A stretch of DNA of 64,000 bases from Meconema thalassinum (lineage: Eukaryota; Arthropoda; Insecta; Orthoptera; Tettigoniidae), in assembly GCA_946902985.2 (NCBI GenBank), contig OX336388.2, positions 1,215,734,609 through 1,215,798,608 of the forward strand, written 5' to 3'. The first letter of the stretch is position 1; every line of letters begins with the position of its first letter. A program made the position numbers and the translations under genes. The notes under the pieces were generated by a model that made no database searches, was not told the origin of the DNA, and saw only the letters and a program-made list of their open reading frames with translations. Positions 33,965 through 44,278 of the stretch are shown here, piece by piece.

Positions 33965-34320
33965 ATGAATGTTTTGAATGCTGTGGGACAAGCATGTGGC
34001 TTAGATACAAAAAAGCTCCACGAATTACCAACGCATATTCCATTCCGCATTATTAAGATTCGGAAATTGATCGTGTACTTTGTGTTTGTGAAAACTTTGA
34101 GACATTTCTGCCTACACGGTTTAATGATATGTCGGAGAGTGTTTTTGATGAAGTGAATAATGCTGTACAACCTGTACACTTAATTTATGAAGGTTTTAAA
34201 AACAATAAGTGCATGGTTCGTTTTAATTAAATTTAAAAAAACAAATATGAATTAATAATGGAAAATATAAGTGTTGACAATAGACTGAAAAAGAAAGAAA
34301 ATATGTGTATAGAACAATAA
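33965..34320 (+). pseudogene. Small unknown Polinton B protein (possible OB-fold), left-arm copy
   Basis: ATG 33965 gives MNVLNAVGQACGLDTKKLHE, then PTHIPFRIIKIRK. A 16-bp deletion relative to the right arm, near 34068, changes frame; the remainder (CENFETFLPTRFNDMSESVF, VHLIYEGFK) continues in another frame to TAA 34318-34320. The pattern of a short strand-rich protein with 'F-LP-RF' resembles small insect proteins I would tentatively link to OB-fold single-strand DNA binders, at low confidence. It follows the IAP gene by about 100 bp on the same strand, so both may share a transcript. Confidence 0.45.
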
Positions 34321-34486
34321 TGTTTTAGTTTTTAGTATTGCCTTTAAAAATATTATGATGAAACCAAAAAAAATGTATATAAAGTTTGTAAATAAATTAA
34401 ATAATGGTACAATGCTGTTTTATTTTCTACAACGTTACAATATTTAACATTGCAGAGTATACATGATTATGACAATAAATGCATAC

Positions 34487-35038
34487 TTAATACAAGTCTT
34501 TGCCTTTACGATAGTGTGATATAGTTTTAAGAAGAAAGCTTGTTGTAGATCTTTTTCCACGGCGAACAATAGGTATAAAAACGTCATTATCACTATCATA
34601 ATCATAAGCAGCATTATCACTATCATTATAATCACCATTATTATCCTCAACATCACTGAAACCAGTCAAATCTTCCTGTTCCTCTTCCTGTTCCTCTACA
34701 GTGTTCTCGTGTACCGTCTGCGTGGCTTTTGATAATGTTAAGGGTTTTTTGAACGTTGAACTATTTTGAGCAGCAATAGTGTTTCCTTGTACTCGCTTTT
34801 TAACATTTTCATGATTTTCTGTTGACAGCAACAGTGTTTCATGCAGTACATTACAATGATGATCACCTACACTTAAAACCTCACTATTTTTACTTTTTAG
34901 CTCACTGCCTCATTGTTTTGAACGCTGTTTTGAACAACGCCAAATAACAGTTCCATTTTTATTGGTTCGTTTCACAATATATGAATATCCTTTATAGAAT
35001 GCATGAGGCCTACCATACCTAGTCACTGATACTTCCAT
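34487..35038 (-). pseudogene. FLYWCH zinc-finger plus acidic-region protein, left-arm copy
   Basis: Reading from ATG 35038: MEVSVTRYGRPHAFYKGYSY, then KNGTVIWRCSKQRSKQ, a FLYWCH-type zinc finger (aromatic/WRC core). A TGA follows exactly where the right arm has TGT (Cys), so a zinc ligand became a stop. The same frame reopens with GSELKSKNSEV and a HH pair, then HENVKKRVQ, TQTVHENTVEEQEEEQEDL and SDVEDNNGD, an acidic tract closely similar to that of the Polinton A gene at 4389-5142. The DUF8207-like C-terminus of A is absent. It is convergent with the small unknown gene. FLYWCH domains bind DNA or protein; the role here is unknown. Confidence 0.7.
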
Positions 35039-35085
35039 ATCAAATGTGAAGCATAGATAAAGCTCTATTAAAGACAACTTGGTAA

Positions 35086-37768
35086 CAGTGGCGTAGCGTG
35101 AACTTTTGAGCTGGGGACGCCAAAGTTTATAATGACAAACTAAGGAAAAAATCAAAAAGCTAATATGAAAGATACTGTCACATACCTCACACAGTCTTGT
35201 ACATCAGCTCCATTCGTCTTTTCTTCTTTTCTGCGAAAATGTCAATGATGTGTTCAAGAAATGCCGGTTCTGATGAAAGCTCACCTAATAACTGTTTTTC
35301 AATGGCCAGTGAATTTAAACACGACAAGCGACTATTGCTCATAGAATTTCTAAGGTATGTTTTAATTTTTTCAGCGTGCTCATGCTGCGTTCACTACTAG
35401 CTGTAGTAGTTGGAATAGTCAGTACTAAGCGTAGTAGTTTAGTTACTTCCTGATAGATGGAGTCGAGACCGTTGGCAACAAAATATTTTAAAAGCTCTTT
35501 TGGAGCTAAATGCTTTCTGATCTCCATAAACAATGTGAAGTTCATTTAGTAATTGGTTAACATTAAAGAATGGATACTGTTTTACCAAAATATCTAATTT
35601 GCCCTGGGGGAATGTTTCAGTGTATTCATTAAACTTCTTTTCTTGTACTAACTCAATGAAATTTAGATGATTAAGATCTTCAAATCTACTTTTCATTAGA
35701 GCTGTTAGTGAATCTACTATTTCAAAAGTTAGCACTCTCAAAGTGTTCTTTTATTGCCATCATACATTACGTTTTCATTCAACTGGATGCTTTTTTGAAC
35801 GCATCTGTCAGTGAAATCTTCATTTCTTAAGTTTTCTATTCTTTTGACGACAGCCTCTATCTCATTATGGCAAGTTACAATACTCACTGTCGATGATTGT
35901 AACAATTTGAAAAGATGATCAGTGTAAATGAAACAAGCTTCGAATACACATAGGAAATATACAAAGGTAGGGTCATCCATGTGTCTTTTGAGACCAATGG
36001 CACAGTTCACAGAGTTGTCGTCCCATTCACTATTTTCATCATCAATAATTTCATCAAAAGTACTATACAATCCTTGGAAATGTTTCATAATGGTGGAAAC
36101 TGCCCTCGAATGAAAATTCCATCTCGTATTGCTAGCTTGTGGAAGCTTAAATCCTCTTTCGGTCAACAAAACCGTCCTTTTAGAAGACTTGCTGAAAAAA
36201 CTATGAAAAGCAGTCAAGGCACAGACAAACAAACGAACCTGTTTTATTGTTTTTGAGCCATACAGAAGTACCAAATTTAATTGGTGGGCGTAACAATGGA
36301 CGAAAAGAGCATATGGGCAAAACTGTTTCACTAGCTTTTGAACTCCTCCTTGTCTGCCTGCCATTACAGCTGCGCCATCGTATGTTTGGCTTATAACTTT
36401 TTCTCCATTTACTTCCCAGTCAAGTAAAACTTTGTGCACGATTTCTGATAATCCCGCAGCTGTTTTATTCTTGGAAACGTCATAAAAGCCGACGAATCTC
36501 TCCTCTATTCTATCATCCACACAATATCTAAATATTATGCTCATCTGGCTCTTACACGATACGCCTAATGTCTCATCCGCTTGTATGGAGAGAAAGGGGG
36601 CTTCATTTATTTCTGATTTGATTTTTTCATTTAATGCAATTGTTGTAACTTCTATCAAGTCATTTTGAATGTCTGGAGATGTTCCTTTTAATAATGATGA
36701 TGACTGTAAATGGTCTCTAACTATAGATTCATTTTGAGCGAGCAGGTTCAACAATTGCAAATAATTCCCCTTGTTAATAGAACTTTCATCTTCTCTATGG
36801 CCACGGAAGGCTAGTTCTTGTGTACAGAGAAATACTACTGATTGAATGAGTCGTCGCACATACTGCCTGTTCGAAGACACGATCTCATTATGTTTTACTG
36901 CTTGTAGTCGCGCAGCTTCAGATAATGCATGCTCAATGCGAGTTTTACCTAGCAGATGAAATGCTTCACAATGTAACAAATGGTGTTTTGAAGACTGGTG
37001 TTTTACAGCCTTTTTAATTAAATTACTCAGGTCCGAAATTCCTTCCGTGCACCATTCAGTATCTTTCGCTCCAAACATAAGGCAAACGTAACAAAACATT
37101 TTTTTTTCAACACACCCAGTTAGCCAGGAAAACCTGTCATATCAAGAAAGCTGAAAACTCCGTGTGCGATTTTTACCGACTTCTTTAATTGATAAATTTG
37201 GCTTTGGTCTTTTTGTTTTTAATACACATCGCTGTTCATATGATTAAGTGATCAAAGGAGTTGCCTTTAAAAAATTAATAACATTAGAGTCAGGTGAACT
37301 TACTTCAGTCATATTGGCAGCATTAAACACACACGCACAATTAAAAGAAACTACACTTCTACAGTTCGAACTATAGCACTAGCGCAGCGATTGGGCTATT
37401 GAGTTAACAGAACAGTGATCGTACAATTCAAACGCCAGCAAACGCCAGCGAACGGTAGCGCTTCCCTTCCGAGAAACAAGTATGAACTGGCGCATGCGCT
37501 GCAACGTGGCTTGGCCAGGGTGGTACATAGCTCTTGACGCCAAGAAGGTCTGGCGTACAGACAAGAAGAGCAACGCACAGCAGTAGACCACGGCTGGGCT
37601 AAGACTAGTTATATGGGGGTACGGATATAAAATAACTAAGCGCCATGTAATATGCTAACGCCGCATTTATATCAAATAAAAACAATGTTATATTTTACTC
37701 TCTGATGAATACACATTTTAAATCAGGGAACGCCCGGCGTATCGGCGTATTATAGCGCTACGTCTCTG
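35086..37768 (-). mobile_element. hAT transposon inserted in the left arm
   Basis: The 2,683-bp element begins CAGTGGCGTAGCG and ends with the complement of CAGAGACGTAGCG. It is flanked by perfect 8-bp duplications CTTGGTAA (35078-35085, 37769-37776), the hAT hallmark. The right arm at about 41515-41525 has the uninterrupted site. It encodes a hAT transposase on the minus strand. Confidence 0.95.
35180..37099 (-). pseudogene. hAT transposase (ZMYM1/TTF-zinc-finger type), frameshifted
   Basis: The long frame 37099-35738 (453 codons) starts inside a TTF/ZMYM-like N-terminal domain (FCYVCLMFGAKDTEWCTEG, KHQSSKHHL). It continues through the RNase H-like core: SIQADETLGVSCKSQMSI (first catalytic Asp), QTYDGAAVMAGRQGGVQ (second Asp area), HCYAHQLNLVLL and NTRWNFHSRAV. 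Two shifts, near 35740 and 35540, precede the C-terminal dimerisation segment, LRLVLTIPTTTASSERSMST, typical of hAT. The reading order supports an originally ~750-residue protein that excised and inserted the element. It is dead in this copy. Confidence 0.88.
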
Positions 37769-37789
37769 CTTGGTAATAAGAACAATAGT

Positions 37790-38235
37790 TGTAATGTGCG
37801 AGCATATATGGGTGCAAATGTGGGAGCAAAAAGTGGGAGCAAAATGTGTAAGCAAAAGTGGGAGCAAATATGAGAGCAAAAAAAGTAGGAGCAAGTATGG
37901 GAGCAAAAATTGGGAGCAAATGTGAAAGAAAAAGTGGGAGCCAAGAGTGAGAGAAAAAAGTGGGAGCAAAAAGTGTAAGCAAAGGTGGGAGCAAATATTA
38001 GAACAAATATGGAAGCAAAAAGTGGGAGCAAAAGTGGGAGCAAAAAGTGGGGCAAAAAATGGGAGCAAAAAGTGTAAGCAAAAGTGGAAGCAAAAAAGTG
38101 TGAGCACATAAGGGAGCAGAAAGTGGGAGCAAATGTAAAAGCAAAAGTGGGAGCAAAAAGTGAGAGCAAAAAGTGCGAGCAAAAGTGGATGCACAAAGTG
38201 GGAGCAAAATGTGTGAGTAAAAAGTGGGGGCAAAT
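37790..38235 (+). repeat. AAAGTGGGAGCA minisatellite, left arm
   Basis: A degenerate 10-13-bp unit (variants of 'aaaagtgggagca') repeats about 35 times. The complement fills 41050-41490. It continues in scattered form to about 39300. Long overlapping open frames in several phases here are products of the repeat, not genes. Confidence 0.92.
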
Positions 38236-38261
38236 GTGGTGTTTTACTAAAACAATCTCAC

Positions 38262-38445
38262 CTAACCTAACCTGACCTAACCTAACCTAACTTTATCCAA
38301 CCTAACGTAACCTAACTTCACCTAACCTAACCCAACTTCACCTAACCTAACCTAACTTCACCTAACCTAACTTGACCTAACTTTACCTAACCTAACATTA
38401 TCTAACCTAACTTTATCTAACCTAACTTTATCTAACCTAACCTTC
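38262..38445 (+). repeat. TTAGG-type telomere-like array, left arm
   Basis: On the minus strand it is built of TTAGGTTAGGTGAAG and TTAGGTTAGATAAAG-like 15-mers containing the insect telomere word TTAGG. The mirror array is 40822-41035. Smaller tracts lie near 39500-39535 and 39735-39770. Confidence 0.88.
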
Positions 38446-38469
38446 CAACTCTCAGATCAAAAATTAAAT

Positions 38470-38560
38470 TCTGGGCATAGTCGAGTTGGAACCCAAGACC
38501 TCTGGGATAACACCCAAGTATACTAGCCACTACACCGCGAGATGGGCAAATTATCATGCA
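38470..38560 (-). repeat. tRNA-like sequence in the palindrome core, left arm
   Basis: On the minus strand GGTGTAGTGGCTAGTATAC resembles a tRNA D-arm/A box and GGTCTTGGGTTCCAACTC a T-arm/B box, separated by 25 bp. The mirror copy lies at about 40715-40795. A third B-box-like word (GTCTTGGGTTTGAATTCCC) recurs nearby. It is likely a SINE head captured in the element, not a working tRNA. Confidence 0.55.
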
Positions 38561-38993
38561 ACACAGCACAAAAATAAAAGTTTCCTGACAACCATAGTTG
38601 GGAATTCAAACCCAAGACCTCAGGACTTTTGTTTTGAACATTATCAGAAATATTATTTCATTTACATTTTGCTGCTGTTTATAGTTATAAGAGTTGGCAT
38701 TAATATGGGAGCAAAAGAGGGAGAAAATATGGAAGCAAAAGTGAAAGCAAAAAGTGGGAGCAAGCATGGCTGGTTGTTGAGACTTTCATATGAACTACTG
38801 TAATACACATAAATTAAATTTTAGAAATTGAGAGCAAAACAAAAGTGTGAGCAAAAGTGAGAGCAAATGTGGAAGAAAAACGTGGGAGCAAATATGAGAG
38901 CAAAAAGTAGGAGCAACCATGGCTAGTTGTTGAGACTTTCAAATCAACTAATACACATGAATTAAATTTTACTAAAGAGACTTGGGTAATAAT

Positions 38994-39039
<46 letters not shown>

Positions 39040-39603
39040 GTTAAAATATTCAAGTTGATTAATTTTCTTGATGGTGGAATTTCCAAAGTACCGTCAAGAA
39101 TAATAATTACATAAACAGTGCGAATTCAAACCCAAGACCTCAGGACTTTTGTCTTGAACATTATCAGAAATATTATTCCATTTACATTTTGCTGCTACTT
39201 ATAGTTATAAGAGTTGGCATTAATATGAGAGCAAAATTGGGAGCAAAAGTAAAAGCAAAAAGTGGGAGCAAGCATGGCTGGTTGTTGAGACTTTCATATC
39301 AACTATTACACATAAATTAAATTTTAGTAAAGTGACTTGGCTAATAATAATAATAACAGTTTAAAAAATCAAGGGGATTGATATTTTTCAAGGTGTAATT
39401 TCAAAAGAACTGTCAAGAATAATAATTACATGAACAGATTCCAAGAACTCTAGAGTACTTTTAAGGTTAATGATTGGCTAGGAGTGAGATAGAGCTAGCA
39501 AACCTAAGTTAACCTCAGCTCACCTAACCTAACCTTGTCACATGATATGTTCTACAAGTTTAGACTTGCTTTGAGACTGGCTATGACGTCACAGATGAAT
39601 GGC

Positions 39604-39669
39604 GGCGGGAAGCTGGCAAAAAAAGGAAAATGTTTTTGTGTGATAAAGAGTCATGTCCAGCCTCCCACT
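39604..39669. other. 66-bp loop at the centre of the Polinton B palindrome
   Basis: The inner stems 'ctatgacgtcacagatgaat' and its complement close on the 66 bp between 39603 and 39670. The stem contains TGACGTCA, a CREB/ATF-like palindrome. The loop is the only unpaired part of the ancestral element. Confidence 0.88.
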
Positions 39670-39917
39670 GCCATTCATCTGTGACGTCATAGCCAGTCTC
39701 AAAGCAAGTCTAAACTTGTAGAACATGTCATGTGAAAAGGTTAGGTTAGGTGAGCTGAGGGTAACTTAGGTTATCTAGCTCTATCTCACTCCTAGCCAAT
39801 CATTAACCTTAAAAGTACTCTAGTGTTCTTGGAATCTGTTCATGTAATTATTATTCTTGACAGTTCTTTGGAAATTACACCTTGAAAAATATCAATCCCC
39901 TTGAATTTTTTTAAAAC

Positions 39918-39952
<35 letters not shown>

Positions 39953-40821
39953 GCCAAGTCACTTTATTAAAATTTAATTTATGTGTATTAGTTGATATGA
40001 AACTCTCAACAAGCAGCCATGCTTGCTCCCACTTTTTGCTTTCACTTTTGCTCTCATATTAATGCCAACTCTTATAACTATGAGCAGCAGCAAAATGTAA
40101 ATGGAATAATATTTCTGATAATGTTCAAAACAAAAGTCCTGAGGTCTTGGGTTTGACTTCCCACTGTTTATGTAATTAGTATTCTTGACGGTACTTTGGA
40201 AATTCCACCTTAAAAAAATGAATCCCCTTGAATATTTTTTAACTGTTATTATTATTATTACCCAAGTCTCTTTACTAAAATTTAATTCATGTGTATTAGT
40301 TGATTTGAAAGTCTCAACAACCAGCCATGGTTGCTCCTACTTTTTGCTCTCATATTTGCTCCCACGTTTTTCTTCCACATTTGCTCTCACTTTTGCTCAC
40401 ACTTTTGTTTTGCTCTCAATTTCTAAAATTTAATTTATGTGTATTACAGTAGTTCATATGAAAGTCTCAACAACCAGCCATGCTTGCTCCCGCTTTTTGC
40501 TTTCACTTTTGCTTCCATATTTTCTCCCTCTTTTGCTCCCATATTAATGCCAACTCTTATAACTATAAGCAGCAGCAAATTGTAAATGGAATAATATTTC
40601 TGATAATGTTCAAAACAAAAGTCCTGAGGTCTTGGGTTTGAATTCCCAACTATGGTTGTCAGCCAATGAGGTACACTACAGGAAACTTTTATTTTTGTGT
40701 TGTGTTGCATGATAATTTGCCCATCACGCGGTGTAGTGGCTAGTATACTTGGGTGTTATCCCAGAGGTCTTGGGTTCCAACTCGATTATGCCCAGAATTT
40801 AATTTTTGATCTGAGAATTGG

Positions 40822-41035
40822 AAGGTTAGGTTAGGTAAAATTAGGTTAGGTAAAGTTAGGTTAGGTGAAGTTAGGTCAAGTTAGGTTAGGTGAAGTTAGG
40901 TTAGGTGAAGTTGGGTTAGGTTAGGTTAGGTGAAGTTAGGTTAGGTTAGGTTGGATAAAGTTAGGTTAGGAAAAGTTAGGTTAGGTTAAGTTAGGTTAGG
41001 TTAGGTCAGGTTAAGTTAGGTTAGGTTAAGTGAGA
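40822..41035 (-). repeat. TTAGG-type telomere-like array, right arm
   Basis: GGTTAGGTTAGGTGAAGTTA-type units on the plus strand, the mirror of 38262-38445, slightly longer. The pattern is a 15-bp higher-order unit of two TTAGG words plus a TGAAG/TAAAG spacer, not a uniform telomere. Confidence 0.88.
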
Positions 41036-41049
41036 TTGTTTTAGTGAAA

Positions 41050-41490
41050 CACCACATTTGCCTCCACTTTTTACTCATACATTTTGCTCCCTCTTTGTGC
41101 ACCCACTTTTTCTCAAACTTTTTGCTCTCACTTTTTACTCCCACTTTTGCTTTCACATTTGTTCCCACTTTCTGCTCCCATATTTGCTCACACTTGTTTG
41201 CTCCCACTTTTTCTTACACTTTTTGCTCCCACTTTTTTCCCCCATTTTTTGCTCCCACTTTTTGCTCCCATATTTGCTCTCATATTTGCTCCCACTTTTG
41301 CTTACACTTTTTGCTCCCACTTTTTTCTCTCACTTTTTGCTCCCACTTTTGTTTTCACATTTGCTCCCACTTTTTGCTCCCATACTTGCTCCTACTTTTT
41401 TCCTCTCATATTTGCTCCCACTTTTACTTACACTTTTGGACCCACTTTTTGCTCCCACTTCTTGTTCTCACATTTGCACCCATATACTGT
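41050..41490 (-). repeat. TGCTCCCACTTTT minisatellite, right arm
   Basis: Complement of the left-arm minisatellite; about 35 degenerate units. Its long Phe/Ser/Pro-rich frames in three phases are repeat by-products. Confidence 0.92.
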
Positions 41491-41564
41491 ATGCTCGCAC
41501 ATTAAACTATTTTTCTTATTACCAAGTTGTGTTTACTAGAGCTTAGTCTATGCTTGACAGTTGA

Positions 41565-43244
41565 TATGGAAGTATCAGTGACTACTGTCGACCAAAATAT
41601 TATGTGCACTCGAGTTTAAAGGTTGTTTGTGAAGTAACCAATAGACCTACATAAAATCCAATAACATCACCATTTTCGTCGTTCTATTTTACGTTAGTTC
41701 GTGTAGGTTTAGAATTTAAAATTTATATTTTAATATTTTTTATCGCAGTTGGAACACAAAAAGTGCAAGTTTTTAAGCGTGTTTCAACCATGCGTCACAT
41801 TTAAGAATTATTGTCTCGAACACCCGTCATCAGATCGAATCCAAATGTTAATACAATATACATTGGAATGTTGTATAACTGGTTTTATAATTTCAAAATT
41901 GTGTGTGTCCATGAAACAAAGTTGTTATTATTTTTGCTAGGTAACTTTTTCTCGGCTCGAGGTGGTTGGAAAATGTAGTTCTTGGTTGCGTTGTAATCCT
42001 TATACATCGAAAAGTTATGCTGTATGACTGTGAAATACGTAAATAAATTCACTTATTTTATATCGGTTTGTATTTGTACGGGGAAATAACATATGTTTCA
42101 CCAGCAGCCGCTCCGGGAAACGCTGTACAGCGTTGCCGAAATGGTGCCCACACGCATCATGGCGCGTCTCGCTCGGAAGTGATGGGCTCCATCTCAGCAA
42201 CGCTGTACAGCTTTTCCCGGAGCGGCTAGCTGGTGAACCATGTGTTATTTCCTCGTAGAAATACAAACCGATATAAAATAAGTGAATTAATTTACGTATT
42301 TCACAGTCATACAGCATAACATTTTGATGTATAACGATTACAACGCATCCAAGAATTACATATTCCAACCACCCCGAGCCGAGAAAAAGTTACCTTACAA
42401 CAATGATAACAACTTTGTTTCTTGGAAACACAAAATTGTGAAATTAATAAACCAGTTATACAACATTCCAATGTATATTGTGTTAAAATTTGGATTCGAT
42501 CTGATTACGGGCTTTTGGGATAATAATTCTTAAATGTGACGCATGATTGAAACAAGCTTAAAAACGTGCACTTTTTGTGTTCCAACTGCGATAAAAAATA
42601 TTAAAATATACATTTTAAATTCCAAACCTACATGAACTAACGTTAAATAGAACGACGAAAATGTTGATGGTATTGGATTTTAAGTAGGTCTATTGGTTAC
42701 TTAACAAACAACCTTCAAACTCCAGTACACATAATAATTTGGTCGACAGTAGGTATGGTAAGCCTCATGCATTCTATAAAGGATATTCATGTTTTGTGAA
42801 ACGAACCAAGAAAAATAGAACTGTTATTTGGCGTTGTTTATAACAACGTTCAAAACAATGTGGCAGTGAGCTAAAAGTAAAAATAGTGAGGTTTTAAGTG
42901 TCAGTGATCATCATTGTAGCGTACTGTATGAAACACTGTTGCTGTCAACAGAAAATCATGAAAATGTTAAAAAGCGAGTGCAAGAAAACAGTAGTGCTGC
43001 TCAAAATAGTTCAACGTTCAAAAAACCCTTAACATTATCAAAAGCCACGCAGACGGTACACAAGAACACTGTAGAGGAACAGGAAGAGGAACAGGAAGAT
43101 TTGACTGGTTTCAGTGATGTTGAGGATAATAATGGTGATTATAATGATAGTGATAATGCTGCTTATGATTATGATAGTGATAATGATGTTTTTAAATCTG
43201 TTGTTCGCCGTGGAAAAAAGATCTACAACAAGCTTTGTTTTTAA
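41565..43244 (+). pseudogene. FLYWCH-acidic protein, right-arm copy, split by a foldback element
   Basis: The mirror ATG is at 41565, but five or six codons later the foldback 41585-42749 interrupts it. After 42750 the FLYWCH part resumes (KPHAFYKGYS-like text with changes). It keeps the TGT cysteine lost in the left arm but has a TAA just before it and a shift just after. The acidic region (42939-43244) reads HENVKKRVQENSSAAQNS, EEQEEEQEDLTGFSDVED and ends earlier through another shift. The two arms have thus decayed by different lesions. Confidence 0.7.
41585..42749. mobile_element. 1.17-kb palindromic foldback element in the right arm
   Basis: The ends CTGTCGACCAAA and TTTGGTCGACAG are the tips of an almost full-length inverted repeat centred near 42167. 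The interrupted host sequence, known from the left arm (gtgactaggtatgg), shows a TA duplication (41583-41584, 42750-42751). The core has a further small inverted pair around CGCTGTACAGCG. There is no transposase. Like the 244-2282 element it has TA duplications, but the ends differ. Confidence 0.9.
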
Positions 43245-43395
43245 AACTATATCACACTATCGTAAAGGCAAAGACTTGTATTAAGTATGCATTTATTATC
43301 ATAATCATGTATACTCTGCAATGTTAAATATTCTAACTTTGTAGAAAATAAAACAGCATTGTACCATTATTTAATTTATTTACAAACTTTATATA

Positions 43396-43726
43396 GAGAA
43401 GCCTCCGTGGCTTAGGCGGCAGCACGCCGGCCTCTCACCGCTGGGTCCGTGGTTCAAATCCCGGTCACTCCATGTGAGATCTGTGCTGGACAAAACGGAG
43501 GCAGACAGGTTTTTCTCCGGGTACTCCGGTTTTCCCTGTCAAAATTTCATTCCAGCAACACTCTCCACTATCATTTCATTTCATCTTTCATTCATTTAAT
43601 AATTGCCCCAGAAGAGTGCGTCAGGCCTCGGCAGCCGGCACAGTCCATATCCTCGCCGCTAGATCGGGGCCTCATTCATTCCATTCCTGACCCGGTCGGA
43701 GACTGGAAGCAGGCTGTGGATTTTTC
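43396..43726 (+). mobile_element. tRNA-derived SINE (family 1) in the right arm
   Basis: Same family as 19307-19639, in plus orientation. It is bounded by 14-bp duplications ACAAACTTTATATA (43382-43395, 43727-43740). Absent from the left arm. Confidence 0.95.
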
Positions 43727-43794
43727 ACAAACTTTATATAAATTTTTTTGGTTTCATCATAATATTTTTAAAGGCAATACTAAAAACTAAAACA

Positions 43795-44173
43795 TTATTG
43801 TTCTATACACATATTTTCTTTCTTTTTCAGTCTATTGTCATCACTTATATTTTCCATTATTAATTCATATTTGTTTTTTTTTAATTTAATTAAAACGAAC
43901 CATGCACTTATTGTTTTAAAACCTTCATAAATTAAGTGTACAGGTTGTACAGCATTATTCACTTCATCAAAAACACTCTCCGACATATCATTAAACCGTG
44001 TAGGCAGAAATGTCTCAAAGTTTTCACATACACAAAGCACACGATCACCATATGCTGTTTTCAATTTCCAAATCTTAATAATGCGGAATGGAATATGCGT
44101 TGGTAATTCGTGGAGCTTTTTTTTTTTTTGTCTCTAAGCCACATGCTTGTCCCACAGCATTCAAAACATTCAT
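43795..44173 (-). pseudogene. Small unknown Polinton B protein, right-arm copy
   Basis: From ATG 44173 the frame reads MNVLNAVGQACGL. It then meets an expanded A/T run (about 44118-44130) that disturbs the frame. The rest (44064-43795) reads KTAYGDRVLCVCENFETFLP, TRFNDMSESVFDEVNNAVQ and LKKNKYELIMEN to TAA. It retains the 16 bp deleted in the left arm. Function unknown; an OB-fold is only a suggestion. Confidence 0.45.
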
Positions 44174-44278
44174 TGTAGTAGTCTATAAACAAAATAAAAG
44201 CATACACTCTTAAACAGCTTGTAATGATATTGTGCAATTAGGTATTTTTCACTATGCATTGCTAATAAATTATACTAT

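Larger units (their letters stand above)
29777..39603 (+). repeat. Left arm of the Polinton B palindrome
   Basis: Mirror of 39670-48357. The outer ~850 bp is TIR satellite (with a C-run near 30242-30258). Tandemly related blocks at 30940-31070 and 31260-31380 share 'aaggggatctttgacg'-like text. Then come the leader exons, IAP, the small gene and FLYWCH gene, the hAT insertion (35086-37768) and the central repeat zone. The arm is 7,136 bp without the hAT and its duplication. Confidence 0.85.

Noticed and set aside
37790..38235. Regular short repeats resembling a CRISPR array
   Set aside because: There is no unique spacer of constant length, units are 10-13 bp, and the context is eukaryotic; it is a minisatellite.
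38262..41035. TTAGG arrays as a real chromosome end or fusion point
   Set aside because: The arrays are degenerate, have a 15-bp pattern, and lie symmetrically within a mobile element with target duplications.
37718..41546. Several long Phe/Cys/Ser/Pro-rich open frames in multiple phases (for example 37718-38233 and 41058-41546)
   Set aside because: They are direct translations of the AAAGTGGGAGCA minisatellite in different phases and appear mirrored in both arms; not genes.
43396..43460. tRNA gene with A and B boxes
   Set aside because: The sequence is the head of a SINE repeated at 19307-19639 and 53709-54039, with flanking duplications.
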